A stretch of DNA of 64,000 nt from positions 1,488,001 to 1,552,000 of the forward strand of contig NZ_CP115464.1 in the NCBI RefSeq assembly GCF_027912515.1. Reading direction: 5' to 3'. Origin of the DNA: Brevundimonas sp. NIBR10 (GTDB taxonomy: Bacteria > Pseudomonadota > Alphaproteobacteria > Caulobacterales > Caulobacteraceae). Positions 24,468 through 35,776 of this stretch are shown one piece after another (position 1 is the stretch's first letter; each line of letters starts with the position of its first letter). Made by a program: the position numbers and the translations under genes. Below the pieces are notes generated by a model that worked only from the letters and a program-made list of their open reading frames with translations, did no database searches and had not been told where the DNA came from.

Positions 24468-27281
24468 GTGACGTCGATCAACAACGGCTATCTGCTGGGA
24501 CTATACGGCGGGTCATACGACCCGACGGCTTCGGCTGCCCTGACGGCGTCGATCACCAAGAAGGCACAGCCGACCGCGCCCTGGTCGTCATCCGCGACCC
24601 CTCCGAAGGCCGACGCCCTGGTCCGCTCGGCGCTCGGCGGCCGCAAGCTGATCAACGAGGACGCCGCCCAGGTCGACGTGAAGGGCGCCTCCACCGACTA
24701 CAGGAAGCTGTTCGCCCTCTATCAGGGGCTCGAGACGCTGAACGCCCTGACCAACCGCGCGGCGACCACCGGCCTGACGACGACCGAGTCTGCCCAGCTG
24801 GCCAAGCGGTTCACCGCCGGTCTGGCCGAGATCTCGGCCTATGTCGGCAGCGCCGGTTTCGAGGGGGTGCGGATGGTGCAGGGCACTTCGACCTCCTTGT
24901 CCAAGACCACAGCCGCCGTGCCCCGCGACAGCGCCGTCTCGATCACCGGCCCGGTCCACGAGGGTTCGCTCGACACCCCCGTCACGGCCTTCCAGGGCGA
25001 CGTCCAGTTCGACATCACCATCAAGGTCCCGGTCGGTCTGGGGACCCAGACGACTGCCGTGCCCATCGATCTGGCCGGCATGGGGGCGACGCCCCGCACG
25101 ATCGACAACGTCACCACCTTCATCAACGGCAAGCTGGAGGCAGCCGGCTTCCAGACCCGCATCGGCCGCCAGCAGATCGTCGCCGAGCCCAAGACCGTTC
25201 AGGTCAACGGCAAGCCCGTGACCCTGCCTGCCGGTCCCGACAAATGGTCCCTGGCCATCCGCGGCACCTCGACAGAGACCGTGGGCTTTGCGGCGTCAAA
25301 GACCTCCGACGCCGTCTATGTGGTCCAGACCTCGGGCTCCCCGGCCCAGACCACCAGCACGACCGTCAACGGCGTCACCACCACCAAGACCACCGCCGCC
25401 GCGACCCTGAAGACCGAACTGCTCAAGTTCCAGAGCGACGGCGGGACCGCCGACGCCCCCACCTCAGGCAATGTCGGAGAGACCCAGTGGGTCGATGGCC
25501 GGGTGTCGCAGGAAGACCTGCCCGACGGAATCTCGACCATCCGCGCCAGCGCCGTCGGCCCCGACGGCTCGCTGTGGCTGGTCGGCGACCTGGCCTCGGG
25601 TTCGGACACCCAGCCGATCAAGGGCACCCAGGACGTCGCCCTGTTCAAGTATGACACCGCCGGTCGCCTGGTCGCGACCCGGACCCTGGGCGCCGCCTCA
25701 TCGGCCTCGGGCTATGCCATCGCCGTGGACGCCGACGGCAATGTCGCGGTCGCCGGCTCCGTCACCGGAGCCCTGAACACCTCCCGGACCGATGCGGGCA
25801 AGGCAGGCGAGGTCTCCACCGTCGCCGACAGCTTCGTCACCGTCTTCAACAAGGACGGGGAGGAGACCTGGACCCAGCGCCGGGGCGCCCGCGCCGCCGA
25901 CGAGGCCACCTCGGTCAGCTTCGGCGCCGACGGCACCGTCTATATCGCCGGTCGTGCCCAGTCGGCGATCACGGGCTCGGTCGGGGTCGGCGGCTGGGAC
26001 GGCTATGTCCAGGCCTTCAAGGCGGGCGAACCCTATCCGACCGCCGGGATAACGGCCAAGGCCATCGGCACCAGCCAGTTCGGCACGACCTCCGACGACA
26101 GCGTCGACGCCATGACCATCGACGGCTCCAACCTCTATACCGCCGGGGTCGAGAACGGCCGGGCGGTGGTGCGTCAGTTCACCCTGGACGGCGCGGGCGT
26201 CCCGACCCTGGCCGCGACGCGCGACCTGGGCGAGATTTCGGGGGACATCTCGGGCGTCGCCGTCTCGGGCGGCAAGGTCGTCCTGACCGGGACCAGCCGC
26301 GATTCAGGTCTGGCGGCCGGGACCACCACCGTCGCCCATTCCGGAGGCAAGGACGTCTTCGTCGCCGCCCTGTCGACCAACCTCGCGGCCTCGCCGGCCG
26401 ACAGCCTGAACTGGTTCGGGGGCGCGGGCGACGACAGCGCCGCCGACGTCAAGGTCCACGACGGCAAGGTCTGGATCACCGGCATCGCCGACCGCGACCC
26501 CGCCGCCAAGGCCACCGACCCGACCAAGGGCTATCTGGCCCGTCTCGATCCCCTGACCGGCGCGGTCGAGTATGAGAAGACCTGGTCCGGCGACGGCGAT
26601 CAGGCCAAGCCCCTGACCCTGGCCGTGGCATCGGGCGGTGCTAGCGTCCTGGACCGTCTGGGCCTGCCCAAGGGCGAGATCGACCAGTCGGATTCCAAAT
26701 CCCTGATCGCGGCGACATCCGTGCGCGTCGGCGACCGCTTCTATGTTTCTCCGGCGGCGGGCGGCCGTGCCGTGCCCGTCACCATCGAGGCCAAGGACAC
26801 GCTGCAGACCCTGGCCCGCAAGATCTCAGTCGCCTCGGGCGGCAAGCTCAAGGTCACCGTCGCTTCCGAAGGCGGTTCGGTCACCGGCAAGGAAGGCGAG
26901 ACCACCACGACCACCGGCGGCTTTCAGCGTCTGTCCATCGTGGCAAAGGACGGCAAGACCGGGGCGATCCTGACATCCGGCGAGACGGGCCGCGACGCCC
27001 TGGCGGGGCTGGGCCTGTCGGCGGGCTTCATCGGCATGAACGTCGGCGACGGCGCGCTGCGCACCTTCGGTCTCAATCTGCCGGGCAATCTCAGCCTGTC
27101 CGACGCCGCCACGATCAAGACCTCCGGCGAGAAGATCCAGGCCGCGCTCAAGGCTGTCCGCGACGCCTATCGCGAACTGGCGCCCAAGACCGACAACTCG
27201 GCCAATAGCGGCACGGTCCCCGCCTATCTGACCGCACAGCTGGCCAACTATCAGGCCGCGCTCAGCCGCCTTACCGGATAG
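24468..27281 (+). CDS. flaEY: FlaEY-like flagellar regulatory/beta-propeller protein
   Basis: Protein of 937 aa. GTG 24468 has a strong AGGAGG five bases upstream. Residues about 340-730 contain beta-propeller-like repeats of the SBBP type (SLWLVGDLASGSD, GNVAVAGSVTGALN, GTVYIAGRAQSAI, NLYTAGVENGRAV). The N- and C-terminal parts (ITKKAQPTAPWSSS; KIQAALKAVRDAYRELAP) resemble flagellin or hook-associated proteins, with the C-terminal helix near the end. Position after the flagellin genes and overall size fit FlaEY of Caulobacter, which affects flagellin regulation and filament length. The identification rests on context and recalled similarity, so it is provisional. Confidence 0.65.
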   Translation: MTSINNGYLLGLYGGSYDPTASAALTASITKKAQPTAPWSSSATPPKADALVRSALGGRKLINEDAAQVDVKGASTDYRKLFALYQGLETLNALTNRAATTGLTTTESAQLAKRFTAGLAEISAYVGSAGFEGVRMVQGTSTSLSKTTAAVPRDSAVSITGPVHEGSLDTPVTAFQGDVQFDITIKVPVGLGTQTTAVPIDLAGMGATPRTIDNVTTFINGKLEAAGFQTRIGRQQIVAEPKTVQVNGKPVTLPAGPDKWSLAIRGTSTETVGFAASKTSDAVYVVQTSGSPAQTTSTTVNGVTTTKTTAAATLKTELLKFQSDGGTADAPTSGNVGETQWVDGRVSQEDLPDGISTIRASAVGPDGSLWLVGDLASGSDTQPIKGTQDVALFKYDTAGRLVATRTLGAASSASGYAIAVDADGNVAVAGSVTGALNTSRTDAGKAGEVSTVADSFVTVFNKDGEETWTQRRGARAADEATSVSFGADGTVYIAGRAQSAITGSVGVGGWDGYVQAFKAGEPYPTAGITAKAIGTSQFGTTSDDSVDAMTIDGSNLYTAGVENGRAVVRQFTLDGAGVPTLAATRDLGEISGDISGVAVSGGKVVLTGTSRDSGLAAGTTTVAHSGGKDVFVAALSTNLAASPADSLNWFGGAGDDSAADVKVHDGKVWITGIADRDPAAKATDPTKGYLARLDPLTGAVEYEKTWSGDGDQAKPLTLAVASGGASVLDRLGLPKGEIDQSDSKSLIAATSVRVGDRFYVSPAAGGRAVPVTIEAKDTLQTLARKISVASGGKLKVTVASEGGSVTGKEGETTTTTGGFQRLSIVAKDGKTGAILTSGETGRDALAGLGLSAGFIGMNVGDGALRTFGLNLPGNLSLSDAATIKTSGEKIQAALKAVRDAYRELAPKTDNSANSGTVPAYLTAQLANYQAALSRLTG

Positions 27282-27303
27282 CGTCGTTCACCGGGGTTGG
27301 CGG

Positions 27304-27333
27304 TTGACGCCGGGCCGTCCGGCGGCGTTATTG
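27304..27333 (+). promoter_or_regulatory. Possible housekeeping promoter
   Basis: TTGACG at 27304-27309 and TTATTG at 27328-27333 are 18 bases apart, about 30 bases before the ATG at 27365. The match is fair only. Confidence 0.3.
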
Positions 27334-27364
27334 AGCATCACCTGCCACGCGAGTGCCTTGCGCA

Positions 27365-28045
27365 ATGCCTGTCGACAACCGAGTGATCCTGGCGATCGGT
27401 GCCGGCCTGGCCATCCTGGCCGCCGTGGTCCTGGCCCTGGTCTTCACCGGCGGCCGTGACGAGACGCCTGAGGCCCCGCCTGCGGCGCGCGGCGGCCTGA
27501 CCGTCGATCTCGCCGATGCCCCGGTTCTCGACACCACGCGCGAGCTGCGCTGCTTCGTCAACGGCCAGTATGTCGGCCTGGCCACCCTTCCGGACTGCGC
27601 GCGCCGTAACGGTGTGGCCACCGATGCGCTCGACGTCGGCCTGGACGAGACCGGTGCCCTGGCCGCTGCCCCGACCGCCGCCTTCGCTCCGCCACCGGCC
27701 GAGCCCGGGATCGCGACGGGTGACCTGTCCGGCCAGCCTCAACCCGCATCGCCGGGGGATTTCCAGACCGCCACGCCTGTCCCGGCCACCTCCGCGAACG
27801 GCAGTCCCTGCCTGCGCCACACCGGGTCCGAATGGCGCACCGTGTCCAATTCGATGAGCCTGAGCCAGTGCGTTCAGGCCCTGTATTCCGGGGCCTGTGT
27901 GCAGCGTCTGGGCGACGCCCAGTATGGCCGCTCGGGCGACGTCACCCTTCGCCTGGTGCCGCGCCGGGTCGAACAGTCCAACGACAACAACCGCTTCCGC
28001 GTCCTGGCCGAACAGGACCGCAACTGTCAGTTCCCGAGCCTGTAA
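27365..28045 (+). CDS. Membrane-anchored hypothetical protein with Cys-containing C-terminal domain
   Basis: Protein of 226 aa from ATG 27365. One N-terminal membrane helix (VILAIGAGLAILAAVVLALV) is followed by a domain with two Cys (RCFVNGQYVGLATLPDCARR), a Pro/Ala-rich linker (about 100-145), and a C-terminal domain with four Cys (CLRHTGSEWRTVSNS, SQCVQALYSGACVQRLG, DRNCQFPSL). It is probably anchored in the inner membrane and facing the periplasm. No family recognised. It lies two bases before a lipoprotein gene and likely shares its operon. Confidence 0.7.
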   Translation: MPVDNRVILAIGAGLAILAAVVLALVFTGGRDETPEAPPAARGGLTVDLADAPVLDTTRELRCFVNGQYVGLATLPDCARRNGVATDALDVGLDETGALAAAPTAAFAPPPAEPGIATGDLSGQPQPASPGDFQTATPVPATSANGSPCLRHTGSEWRTVSNSMSLSQCVQALYSGACVQRLGDAQYGRSGDVTLRLVPRRVEQSNDNNRFRVLAEQDRNCQFPSL

Positions 28046-28047
28046 CC

Positions 28048-28488
28048 ATGCGCACCCTTGTCCTGACCGCCGCCCTGGCCGCCTCCGCCGCCGTCCTCGC
28101 CGCCTGTACGCCCGAGGTAAAGGCCCCGGCCGAAAACGGCGTCTGCTATGCCGTCGTGACGCCCGAGCCCGGCGAGAAGGGCGAGGTTCGGTTCAACCGC
28201 CTGGCCGACAACCAGCCCCAGATGGAGGCCTGCGCGGCGCGTCTGGAGGAGATGCGCCTGCGCTTCCTGCGCATGGGCGGCTCACAGACCGAGGTGATCG
28301 GCTCGTATCAGGGCCTGTACCTGTTCATTGACCGGGCCGGCGTCTGGCAGTCCCAGAAGCTCGACGGCCCCCGCTTCTTCGCCCTGGCCCGCACCGGCGA
28401 CGGACGTCTGGCCGTGCCCGGCGCGATCGACCGGTCGCCGGTCGAGGCTGTGGTGGCCCCGCCCATGCCGGGCAAGGCCGCCGAGTAG
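28048..28488 (+). CDS. Putative lipoprotein
   Basis: Protein of 146 aa with a lipoprotein signal: LVLTAALAASAAVLAAC, lipobox LAAC, so Cys19 would be lipidated. The mature domain (NGVCYAVVTPEPGEKGEVRF, ACAARLEEMRLRFLRMGGS, EVIGSYQGLYLFIDRAGVW) is not a family I recognise. It is probably co-transcribed with the preceding membrane protein. Confidence 0.72.
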   Translation: MRTLVLTAALAASAAVLAACTPEVKAPAENGVCYAVVTPEPGEKGEVRFNRLADNQPQMEACAARLEEMRLRFLRMGGSQTEVIGSYQGLYLFIDRAGVWQSQKLDGPRFFALARTGDGRLAVPGAIDRSPVEAVVAPPMPGKAAE

Positions 28489-28490
28489 CA

Positions 28491-28505
28491 GAACAAAGCT
28501 GGAAC
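28491..28505 (+). promoter_or_regulatory. LexA (SOS) box upstream of ssb
   Basis: GAAC-N7-GAAC, the reverse complement of the alphaproteobacterial LexA box GTTC-N7-GTTC, with exact spacing. It lies about 120 bases before the ssb ATG. Confidence 0.7.
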
Positions 28506-28521
28506 ATCCACAGCATTCGTG

Positions 28522-28536
28522 TTAAGGCGGCGTTAA
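28522..28536 (+). promoter_or_regulatory. Perfect CtrA box upstream of ssb
   Basis: TTAA, GGCGGCG, TTAA followed by C is a full match to the CtrA consensus TTAA-N7-TTAA. It lies 17 bases after the LexA box and about 90 bases before the ssb ATG, so ssb may respond both to DNA damage and to the cell cycle. Confidence 0.65.
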
Positions 28537-28626
28537 CAGCCTGACGTGGGTGCAAGCGCGCGCTAGGCGGGGTCAATCAATCAAGCCGCGCCGAACCGCG
28601 CGGGGCAGACAACGCGAGAGAACATC

Positions 28627-29136
28627 ATGGCGGGCAGCGTCAACAAGGTCATCCTGGTCGGCAATCTGGGGCGCGACCCCGAGATCCGGTCCATGCCGAA
28701 CGGCGACCGCATCGCCAATCTGTCGATCGCCACCTCCGAGACCTGGCGCGACAAGTCCTCGGGCGAGCGCAAGGAAAAGACCGAATGGCACCGCGTCGCC
28801 ATCTTCAACGACAACATCGTCAAGGTCGTTGAGAACTATGTGAAAAAGGGCTCGACCGTCTACATCGAGGGCGCGATGCAGACCCGCAAATGGACCGACA
28901 AGGACGGCGTCGAGAAATACACCACTGAGGTCATCGTCGGTCGCTTCAACGGCCAGCTCACCATGCTGGGCGGCCGTGACGGCGGCGGCGCGTCCCAGGG
29001 TGGCGGCGGTTACGGCGGTGGTTCGGGCGGCGGTCGCGGCGATGACGACTATTCCTCCGGCTTTTCCACCGGCGGTGCCAACAAGCCCTCTGGCCCCCGC
29101 GAAAGCTACGACCTCAACGACGACATCCCTTTCTGA
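28627..29136 (+). CDS. ssb: Single-stranded DNA-binding protein
   Basis: SSB of 169 aa. The OB fold spans about 1-112 ([50 protein letters not shown]). A glycine-rich linker (about 115-150) and the acidic tip DLNDDIPF that binds partner proteins follow. It coats single-stranded DNA in replication, recombination and repair. LexA and CtrA boxes upstream suggest dual control. Confidence 0.97.
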   Translation: MAGSVNKVILVGNLGRDPEIRSMPNGDRIANLSIATSETWRDKSSGERKEKTEWHRVAIFNDNIVKVVENYVKKGSTVYIEGAMQTRKWTDKDGVEKYTTEVIVGRFNGQLTMLGGRDGGGASQGGGGYGGGSGGGRGDDDYSSGFSTGGANKPSGPRESYDLNDDIPF

Positions 29137-29154
29137 TCGAAGACAAGGACGCCG

Positions 29155-29541
29155 TCAGTCCCAGACGGCGTCCTTGAAGTTGGCGCGGATCTTCTCGTCC
29201 GCAGTGATCAGTTTGACGCCGTCAGCCATCGCATTGGCCACGATCAAACGGTCGAACGGGTCGCGGGTCCAGCCGATGGTCAGCGCCTTGGCAATGATGT
29301 CCTGAAAGGGCGTCGGGGAGACGTCGATGGGACCGATTTCCTGGGAAATGATCGCGATGATGGTCGCCGGGCTCTCTGCCTTGACCCGTCGTCCAGCGAT
29401 GAGGTTGTCGAGTTCCATAAGGGTCAGCGGCGAAATAGTGACCGTGTCGGAACGCCTGATCAGATTTCGAGCCGCCTTCGACAGTTTGCTTGCCCGGCCT
29501 TCATACAGCCACACGACAATATGGGTGTCGAGCTGGCTCAA
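29155..29541 (-). CDS. vapC: VapC-type PIN-domain toxin
   Basis: PIN-domain ribonuclease of 128 aa. The acidic active-site residues are visible: D5 in QLDTHIVVWLY, E43 in LMELDNLIAG, and the pair in TRDPFDRLIVANAM near residues 93-96, followed by LITADEKI. It starts with TTG 29541, overlapping the antitoxin stop (TTGA), so its translation is coupled to the antitoxin. Codon use is less GC-biased than that of its neighbours. It would cleave tRNA or rRNA when free. Confidence 0.88.
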   Translation of the reverse strand: MSQLDTHIVVWLYEGRASKLSKAARNLIRRSDTVTISPLTLMELDNLIAGRRVKAESPATIIAIISQEIGPIDVSPTPFQDIIAKALTIGWTRDPFDRLIVANAMADGVKLITADEKIRANFKDAVWD

Positions 29542-29825
29542 GGTTTGCGCAGGATATTGAATTCCCGGTCGGGATCCCAGACGCGATGGCTCTTGTCGGT
29601 GTGGTCGTAATCCGAGTCTTCAAACCCTGGGCGAGGGCCTTTGGCCACCCACCGGTCGAACCGCTCTGCTCTCGTCAATTGGCTGTCGGGTTTTTCGACT
29701 ACCCTGGCGGTCAACTCGACCGAAATATTACCCCGGCGAATACGGACGGGTTCGCCGCCTCCGATCATCTCATCGACAATTCGGAACAGGTCCTTGCGCA
29801 TCTCGGTGAGCGTGATGTCGGCCAT
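29538..29825 (-). CDS. vapB: VapB/Phd-type antitoxin
   Basis: Protein of 95 aa from ATG 29825. The N-terminal half (ADITLTEMRKDLFRIVDEMI, GGEPVRIRRGNISVELTAR) is a Phd/YefM-like DNA-binding domain. The C-terminal half (VAKGPRPGFEDSDYDHTDKS) would wrap the toxin. The frame is open to 29903, but the extension does not fit the family. It forms the vapBC operon with the next gene. Confidence 0.82.
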   Translation of the reverse strand: MADITLTEMRKDLFRIVDEMIGGGEPVRIRRGNISVELTARVVEKPDSQLTRAERFDRWVAKGPRPGFEDSDYDHTDKSHRVWDPDREFNILRKP

Positions 29826-29923
29826 GCGTACAGGATGCGCGCACTGCATGTACATGTCAAAGCGAAACACCCCGTCACCCATCTTGACGCGCCATTGCCA
29901 CACCCCTGTGGCATGACGCCCCG

Positions 29924-30829
29924 GTGACCGTACCTGACAAGCCCCACAGCCCCCTGACCTCGCTCGAGATCGCCGCCATCGTGGCGGTGCTGGTGATCTG
30001 GGGCGTCAACAATGCCGCAGCCAAGGTCGCGACCGAGACCATGTCGCCCCTGCTGGTGGCGGCGCTCAGGTTTGCCCTGGCGGCGGCCTGCCTGACCTGG
30101 TTCGTCCGGCCGCCTTTTCCGGACTGGAAGAGCCTGGCCATCATCGTCGTGCTGGGCGGCCCAATCCATTATGGCCTGATCTATCTCGCCTTCTGGCTGG
30201 CCCAGGATGTCAGCCCGGTGTCGGTGGCGGCCCAGATGTGGATCCCCTTCACCGCCCTGTTCGCCTTCCTGCTGCTGGGCGAACGGCTGTCGAAGCTGGC
30301 GCTCGCCGGCATGGCCGTCGCCTTCCTGGGCGTCGCCTGGATGACACTGGACCCTCACGCGTTTGAGGACTGGAAGGCCATCCTGGTCGGCATCGCCGCC
30401 AGCGGTTGCTGGGCCATGACGACGGTGATCGCGCGACGCACCACCTCCATCCCCCCGCTCAAGATGCAGGGCCTGCTGGCCCTGGTCGCTCTTCCGGGCC
30501 TCGCCGCCGCCTCGGCGGTGTTCGAGCGTGACCAGGCCGCCCAGATCATGTCCGCCACGCCGCTGGTCTGGGTCTGCATCCTGTGGGCCGGGATTGCGTC
30601 ATCGGTCGTCGCAACCAGCCTGACCTTCTGGCTGGTCCAGAGACGCGAGGCCGGACGGGTGACGCCGTATCTGCTGGCTACGCCGGTCGTCTCCATCGCC
30701 ATCGGCTGGGGCCTGCTCGGCGACGTGCTGACGGTCCAGATCCTGGTCGGCGCGACCCTGACCATGGCGGGTGTGGCGCTCGTCGCCCTGGCAGAACGAG
30801 GTCTCAGGGCCGGTGCCGCCCGCGCGTGA
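29924..30829 (+). CDS. DMT-superfamily (EamA) transporter
   Basis: Inner-membrane protein of 301 aa from GTG 29924. It has ten predicted helices in two EamA repeats: first LEIAAIVAVLVIWGVNNAAA with LRFALAAACLTWF and VAAQMWIPFTALFAFLLLGE; second AILVGIAASGCWAMTTVIAR with TPYLLATPVVSIAIGWGLLG. Members export amino acids or other metabolites, or exchange nucleotide sugars; the substrate cannot be deduced. It is convergent with sodC. Confidence 0.9.
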   Translation: MTVPDKPHSPLTSLEIAAIVAVLVIWGVNNAAAKVATETMSPLLVAALRFALAAACLTWFVRPPFPDWKSLAIIVVLGGPIHYGLIYLAFWLAQDVSPVSVAAQMWIPFTALFAFLLLGERLSKLALAGMAVAFLGVAWMTLDPHAFEDWKAILVGIAASGCWAMTTVIARRTTSIPPLKMQGLLALVALPGLAAASAVFERDQAAQIMSATPLVWVCILWAGIASSVVATSLTFWLVQRREAGRVTPYLLATPVVSIAIGWGLLGDVLTVQILVGATLTMAGVALVALAERGLRAGAARA

Positions 30830-30839
30830 TCAGCGCGGC

Positions 30840-31415
30840 CTACGACGGACGGAATACCCCGCAGGCGATGCGCGCCCCGGCCCCGCCGATCGGCTGGCTG
30901 ACGTGATCGTCGCGGTTGGCGTGGACCAGAAAGGACACCCCGTCGGCGTCCAGCAGGTCGTATCCCGGCCCGATTAGTCCGGCCCCCGACACATAGACCT
31001 CGGCCTGGGCCGACCCGTCCGCCGCCGCATGGATATTCTGCAGGTCCCCAAGGTCGGGCCCGCCGTTGCTGTTCAGCAGGCCGTGCGGACGCGCCGTCTC
31101 CGGATGGTTCACATGGGCCCCCGCCGAGGTGAAGCCCGGCCCCTCGCAGGTGCCGACCGCGTGCAGGTGGACGCCATGCCACCCCTGCGGCCAGCCCTTG
31201 CCCTCGACCACGAGCAGCACCCCCAGAGGGCCCTTGTAGGCGGTCACCATCCCGGCATCGCTACCGTCCGCCGTCTTCAGCGCGGCCGTCGCGACGGGCT
31301 GAGGCGCGGGCGCGGTCGTCGCGGCGGGGGCGGGGGCAGCCGTCCGGGCCGCGGCGCAACCCCCGGCCATCAGGGCACCGGCAGCGAGGGACAGGGCGAG
31401 AGCGGGGATGCGCAT
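30840..31415 (-). CDS. sodC: Cu/Zn superoxide dismutase-family lipoprotein
   Basis: Protein of 191 aa starting at ATG 31415, with a lipoprotein-like signal (LALSLAAGALMAGGC) and an Ala/Pro linker. The SodC domain shows copper ligands H83 and H85 (HGVHLHAVG), H101 (SAGAHVNH) and H165 (SFLVHANRDD), and the disulfide cysteines C90 and C185. On the zinc side, H111 and D124 are present, but the usual third His before GDL is Asp121, so zinc binding may differ. It would remove superoxide in the periplasm. It is divergent from gyrA. Confidence 0.9.
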   Translation of the reverse strand: MRIPALALSLAAGALMAGGCAAARTAAPAPAATTAPAPQPVATAALKTADGSDAGMVTAYKGPLGVLLVVEGKGWPQGWHGVHLHAVGTCEGPGFTSAGAHVNHPETARPHGLLNSNGGPDLGDLQNIHAAADGSAQAEVYVSGAGLIGPGYDLLDADGVSFLVHANRDDHVSQPIGGAGARIACGVFRPS

Positions 31416-31535
31416 GGATGTTCCTTTCACGGACGAGGCCGAAGGGCGCGCAAACTTTGCCACCGGACGCCTCGGATGCTAGAAAACGCGACAGCGGATC
31501 ACGTTCCGATTCCGGCCACTTAAAGCCTCAAATCC

Positions 31536-34316
<2,781 letters not shown>

Positions 34317-34486
34317 TCCCTCTCCCGGAGGGAGAGGGCTTGAGGTCCGCAGAGCGCAGCGATGCGCCTTGGCCGAAAGGGTGAGGGGTTACGCCCTCAC
34401 CGGTTGGCACGGTGCCCCTCACCCTTTCGCGCAAGTCCGATCGCTGACGCTCTCGGGCGCTCAAGCCCTCTCCCTCTGGGAGATGG
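34317..34486. repeat. Palindromic intergenic repeat element, copy 1
   Basis: About 170 bases with nested inverted repeats. The outer arms are CCCTCTCCCGGAGGGAGAGG at the left and CCTCTCCCTCTGGGAG at the right, each joined to CTTGAG or CTCAAG. Inner arms GAAAGGGTGAGGGG and CCCCTCACCCTTTC can pair. It carries a GCAGCGATGCGCC-like core shared in style with the elements at 37798-37943 and 47478-47643. The right end provides the purine-rich sequence in front of the next gene's ATG. Confidence 0.75.
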
Positions 34487-34490
34487 AAGC

Positions 34491-35285
34491 ATGACGGCGA
34501 TCTTGATCGATGGCCTCCCCCCCACCGAGGCCGACCTCACCTATCTCGCTCTGGTCAACTACGGGGCCTACACCTCGTTTCGGGTCGAGGACGGCGGTGT
34601 GCGCGGGCTGGGGCACCACCTCGGTCGCCTCGACGCCTACGCCGTCGCCCTGTTCGGAGAACCGGTGGAGGAGGGGGGCCTGCGCGCCCACGTCCGAGCG
34701 GCGCTGGCCGACCGCCGCGACGCCTGGCTGCGGGTCAGCCTGTTCTCGCCCGACATCTGGTCCCGCACGCCCTCGGCCCAAGTCCGCCCCAAGGTCATGA
34801 CCGCCCTGTCGCCACCGCCGCCGCCGCTCGCCACCAGCGTCCGGCTTCAGGTCCAGACCTATGTTCGCGAAGACGCCCACATCAAGCACACGGCCATCTA
34901 CGGCCTGATCCGGGCGCGGCGCCTGGCGCGCGAGGCTGGCCTCGACGACGCCCTGTTCGCCGACGCCGACGGGCTCATCTCCGAGGGCAGCAGCTGGAAC
35001 ATCGGCTTCCTGTCGGGCGACTTGGTCGTCTGGCCTCAGGCCCCGATGCTGGCGGGCGTGACCCGGATCCTGATCGATCGCGGCCTGGCCGGCGTCGGAA
35101 TGACGTCAGTGAACCGACCGGTGCGCACCGCCGACCTCGACGCCTTCGACGGCGCCTTCCTGTGCAACAGCGCCACGCCCGCCTGTCCGATCACGGCCAT
35201 CGATGGCCATGCGTTTCAGACCTCGCCCGAGGTGATCGACCGCCTCGCCGCCGCCTGGACCTCTAACCCGCCCGAACCGATCTAG
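34491..35285 (+). CDS. Aminotransferase class IV family protein
   Basis: PLP-dependent fold-type IV protein of 264 aa from ATG 34491. The probable PLP lysine is in HIKHTAIYGLIRARR, and the cofactor-binding Glu in LISEGSSWNIGF, with SATPACPITAID near the C-terminus. Relatives include branched-chain aminotransferase, D-amino acid aminotransferase and aminodeoxychorismate lyase; the exact reaction is not determinable here. The ribosome site (GGAAG) lies at the edge of the preceding repeat element. Confidence 0.85.
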   Translation: MTAILIDGLPPTEADLTYLALVNYGAYTSFRVEDGGVRGLGHHLGRLDAYAVALFGEPVEEGGLRAHVRAALADRRDAWLRVSLFSPDIWSRTPSAQVRPKVMTALSPPPPPLATSVRLQVQTYVREDAHIKHTAIYGLIRARRLAREAGLDDALFADADGLISEGSSWNIGFLSGDLVVWPQAPMLAGVTRILIDRGLAGVGMTSVNRPVRTADLDAFDGAFLCNSATPACPITAIDGHAFQTSPEVIDRLAAAWTSNPPEPI

Positions 35286-35295
35286 GCCCTGTAAC

Positions 35296-35703
35296 TCAGC
35301 GCCACTTCGAGCCTTCGCCGTGCTTGCCGATGCTCTGCCATTCCGGCGGGGCGGCCTTGTGGACATACTGTTCCGACACCAGCCAGCCCTTGAACGGCCG
35401 CAGCACCGACAGGCACATCAGGGCCAATAACGGTAGCGTCACCACAAAATGCACCCAGATCGGCGGGTGGACCATGAACTCGAACGCCATGAAGGCCATC
35501 ATCCCGACGACCCCCACGCCCGACATCACGAAAAAGGCCGGACCGTCTGCCGGATCGGCGAAACTGAAGTCGAGGTGACAAACCGGGCATTCATCGCGAA
35601 TGGTCAGATACCCCCTGAGCAACGGCCCCTTGCCGCAGCGCGGACAACGACAGCGGATGCCCGTCGAAAGGGTGTTGAGCGGCGGATAGGCGGGTTCTGA
35701 CAT
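35296..35703 (-). CDS. DUF983 family membrane protein
   Basis: Protein of 135 aa. An N-terminal zinc-ribbon-like part (CRCPRCGKGPLLRG, then ECPVCHLDFSFADPADGPAF) precedes two membrane helices (about 58-75 and 82-101, VGVVGMMAFMAFEF and FVVTLPLLALMCLSVL). This is the DUF983 pattern, widespread in alphaproteobacteria and of unknown function. It is convergent with the aminotransferase gene, with 10 bases between the stops. Confidence 0.88.
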   Translation of the reverse strand: MSEPAYPPLNTLSTGIRCRCPRCGKGPLLRGYLTIRDECPVCHLDFSFADPADGPAFFVMSGVGVVGMMAFMAFEFMVHPPIWVHFVVTLPLLALMCLSVLRPFKGWLVSEQYVHKAAPPEWQSIGKHGEGSKWR

Positions 35704-35776
35704 GGGCGTTCCTGACGTCCGGGATGTCGGCCTGCATCAGGCCCGATGCAAGAGACGGCAGTGTCGCATCGACCCG

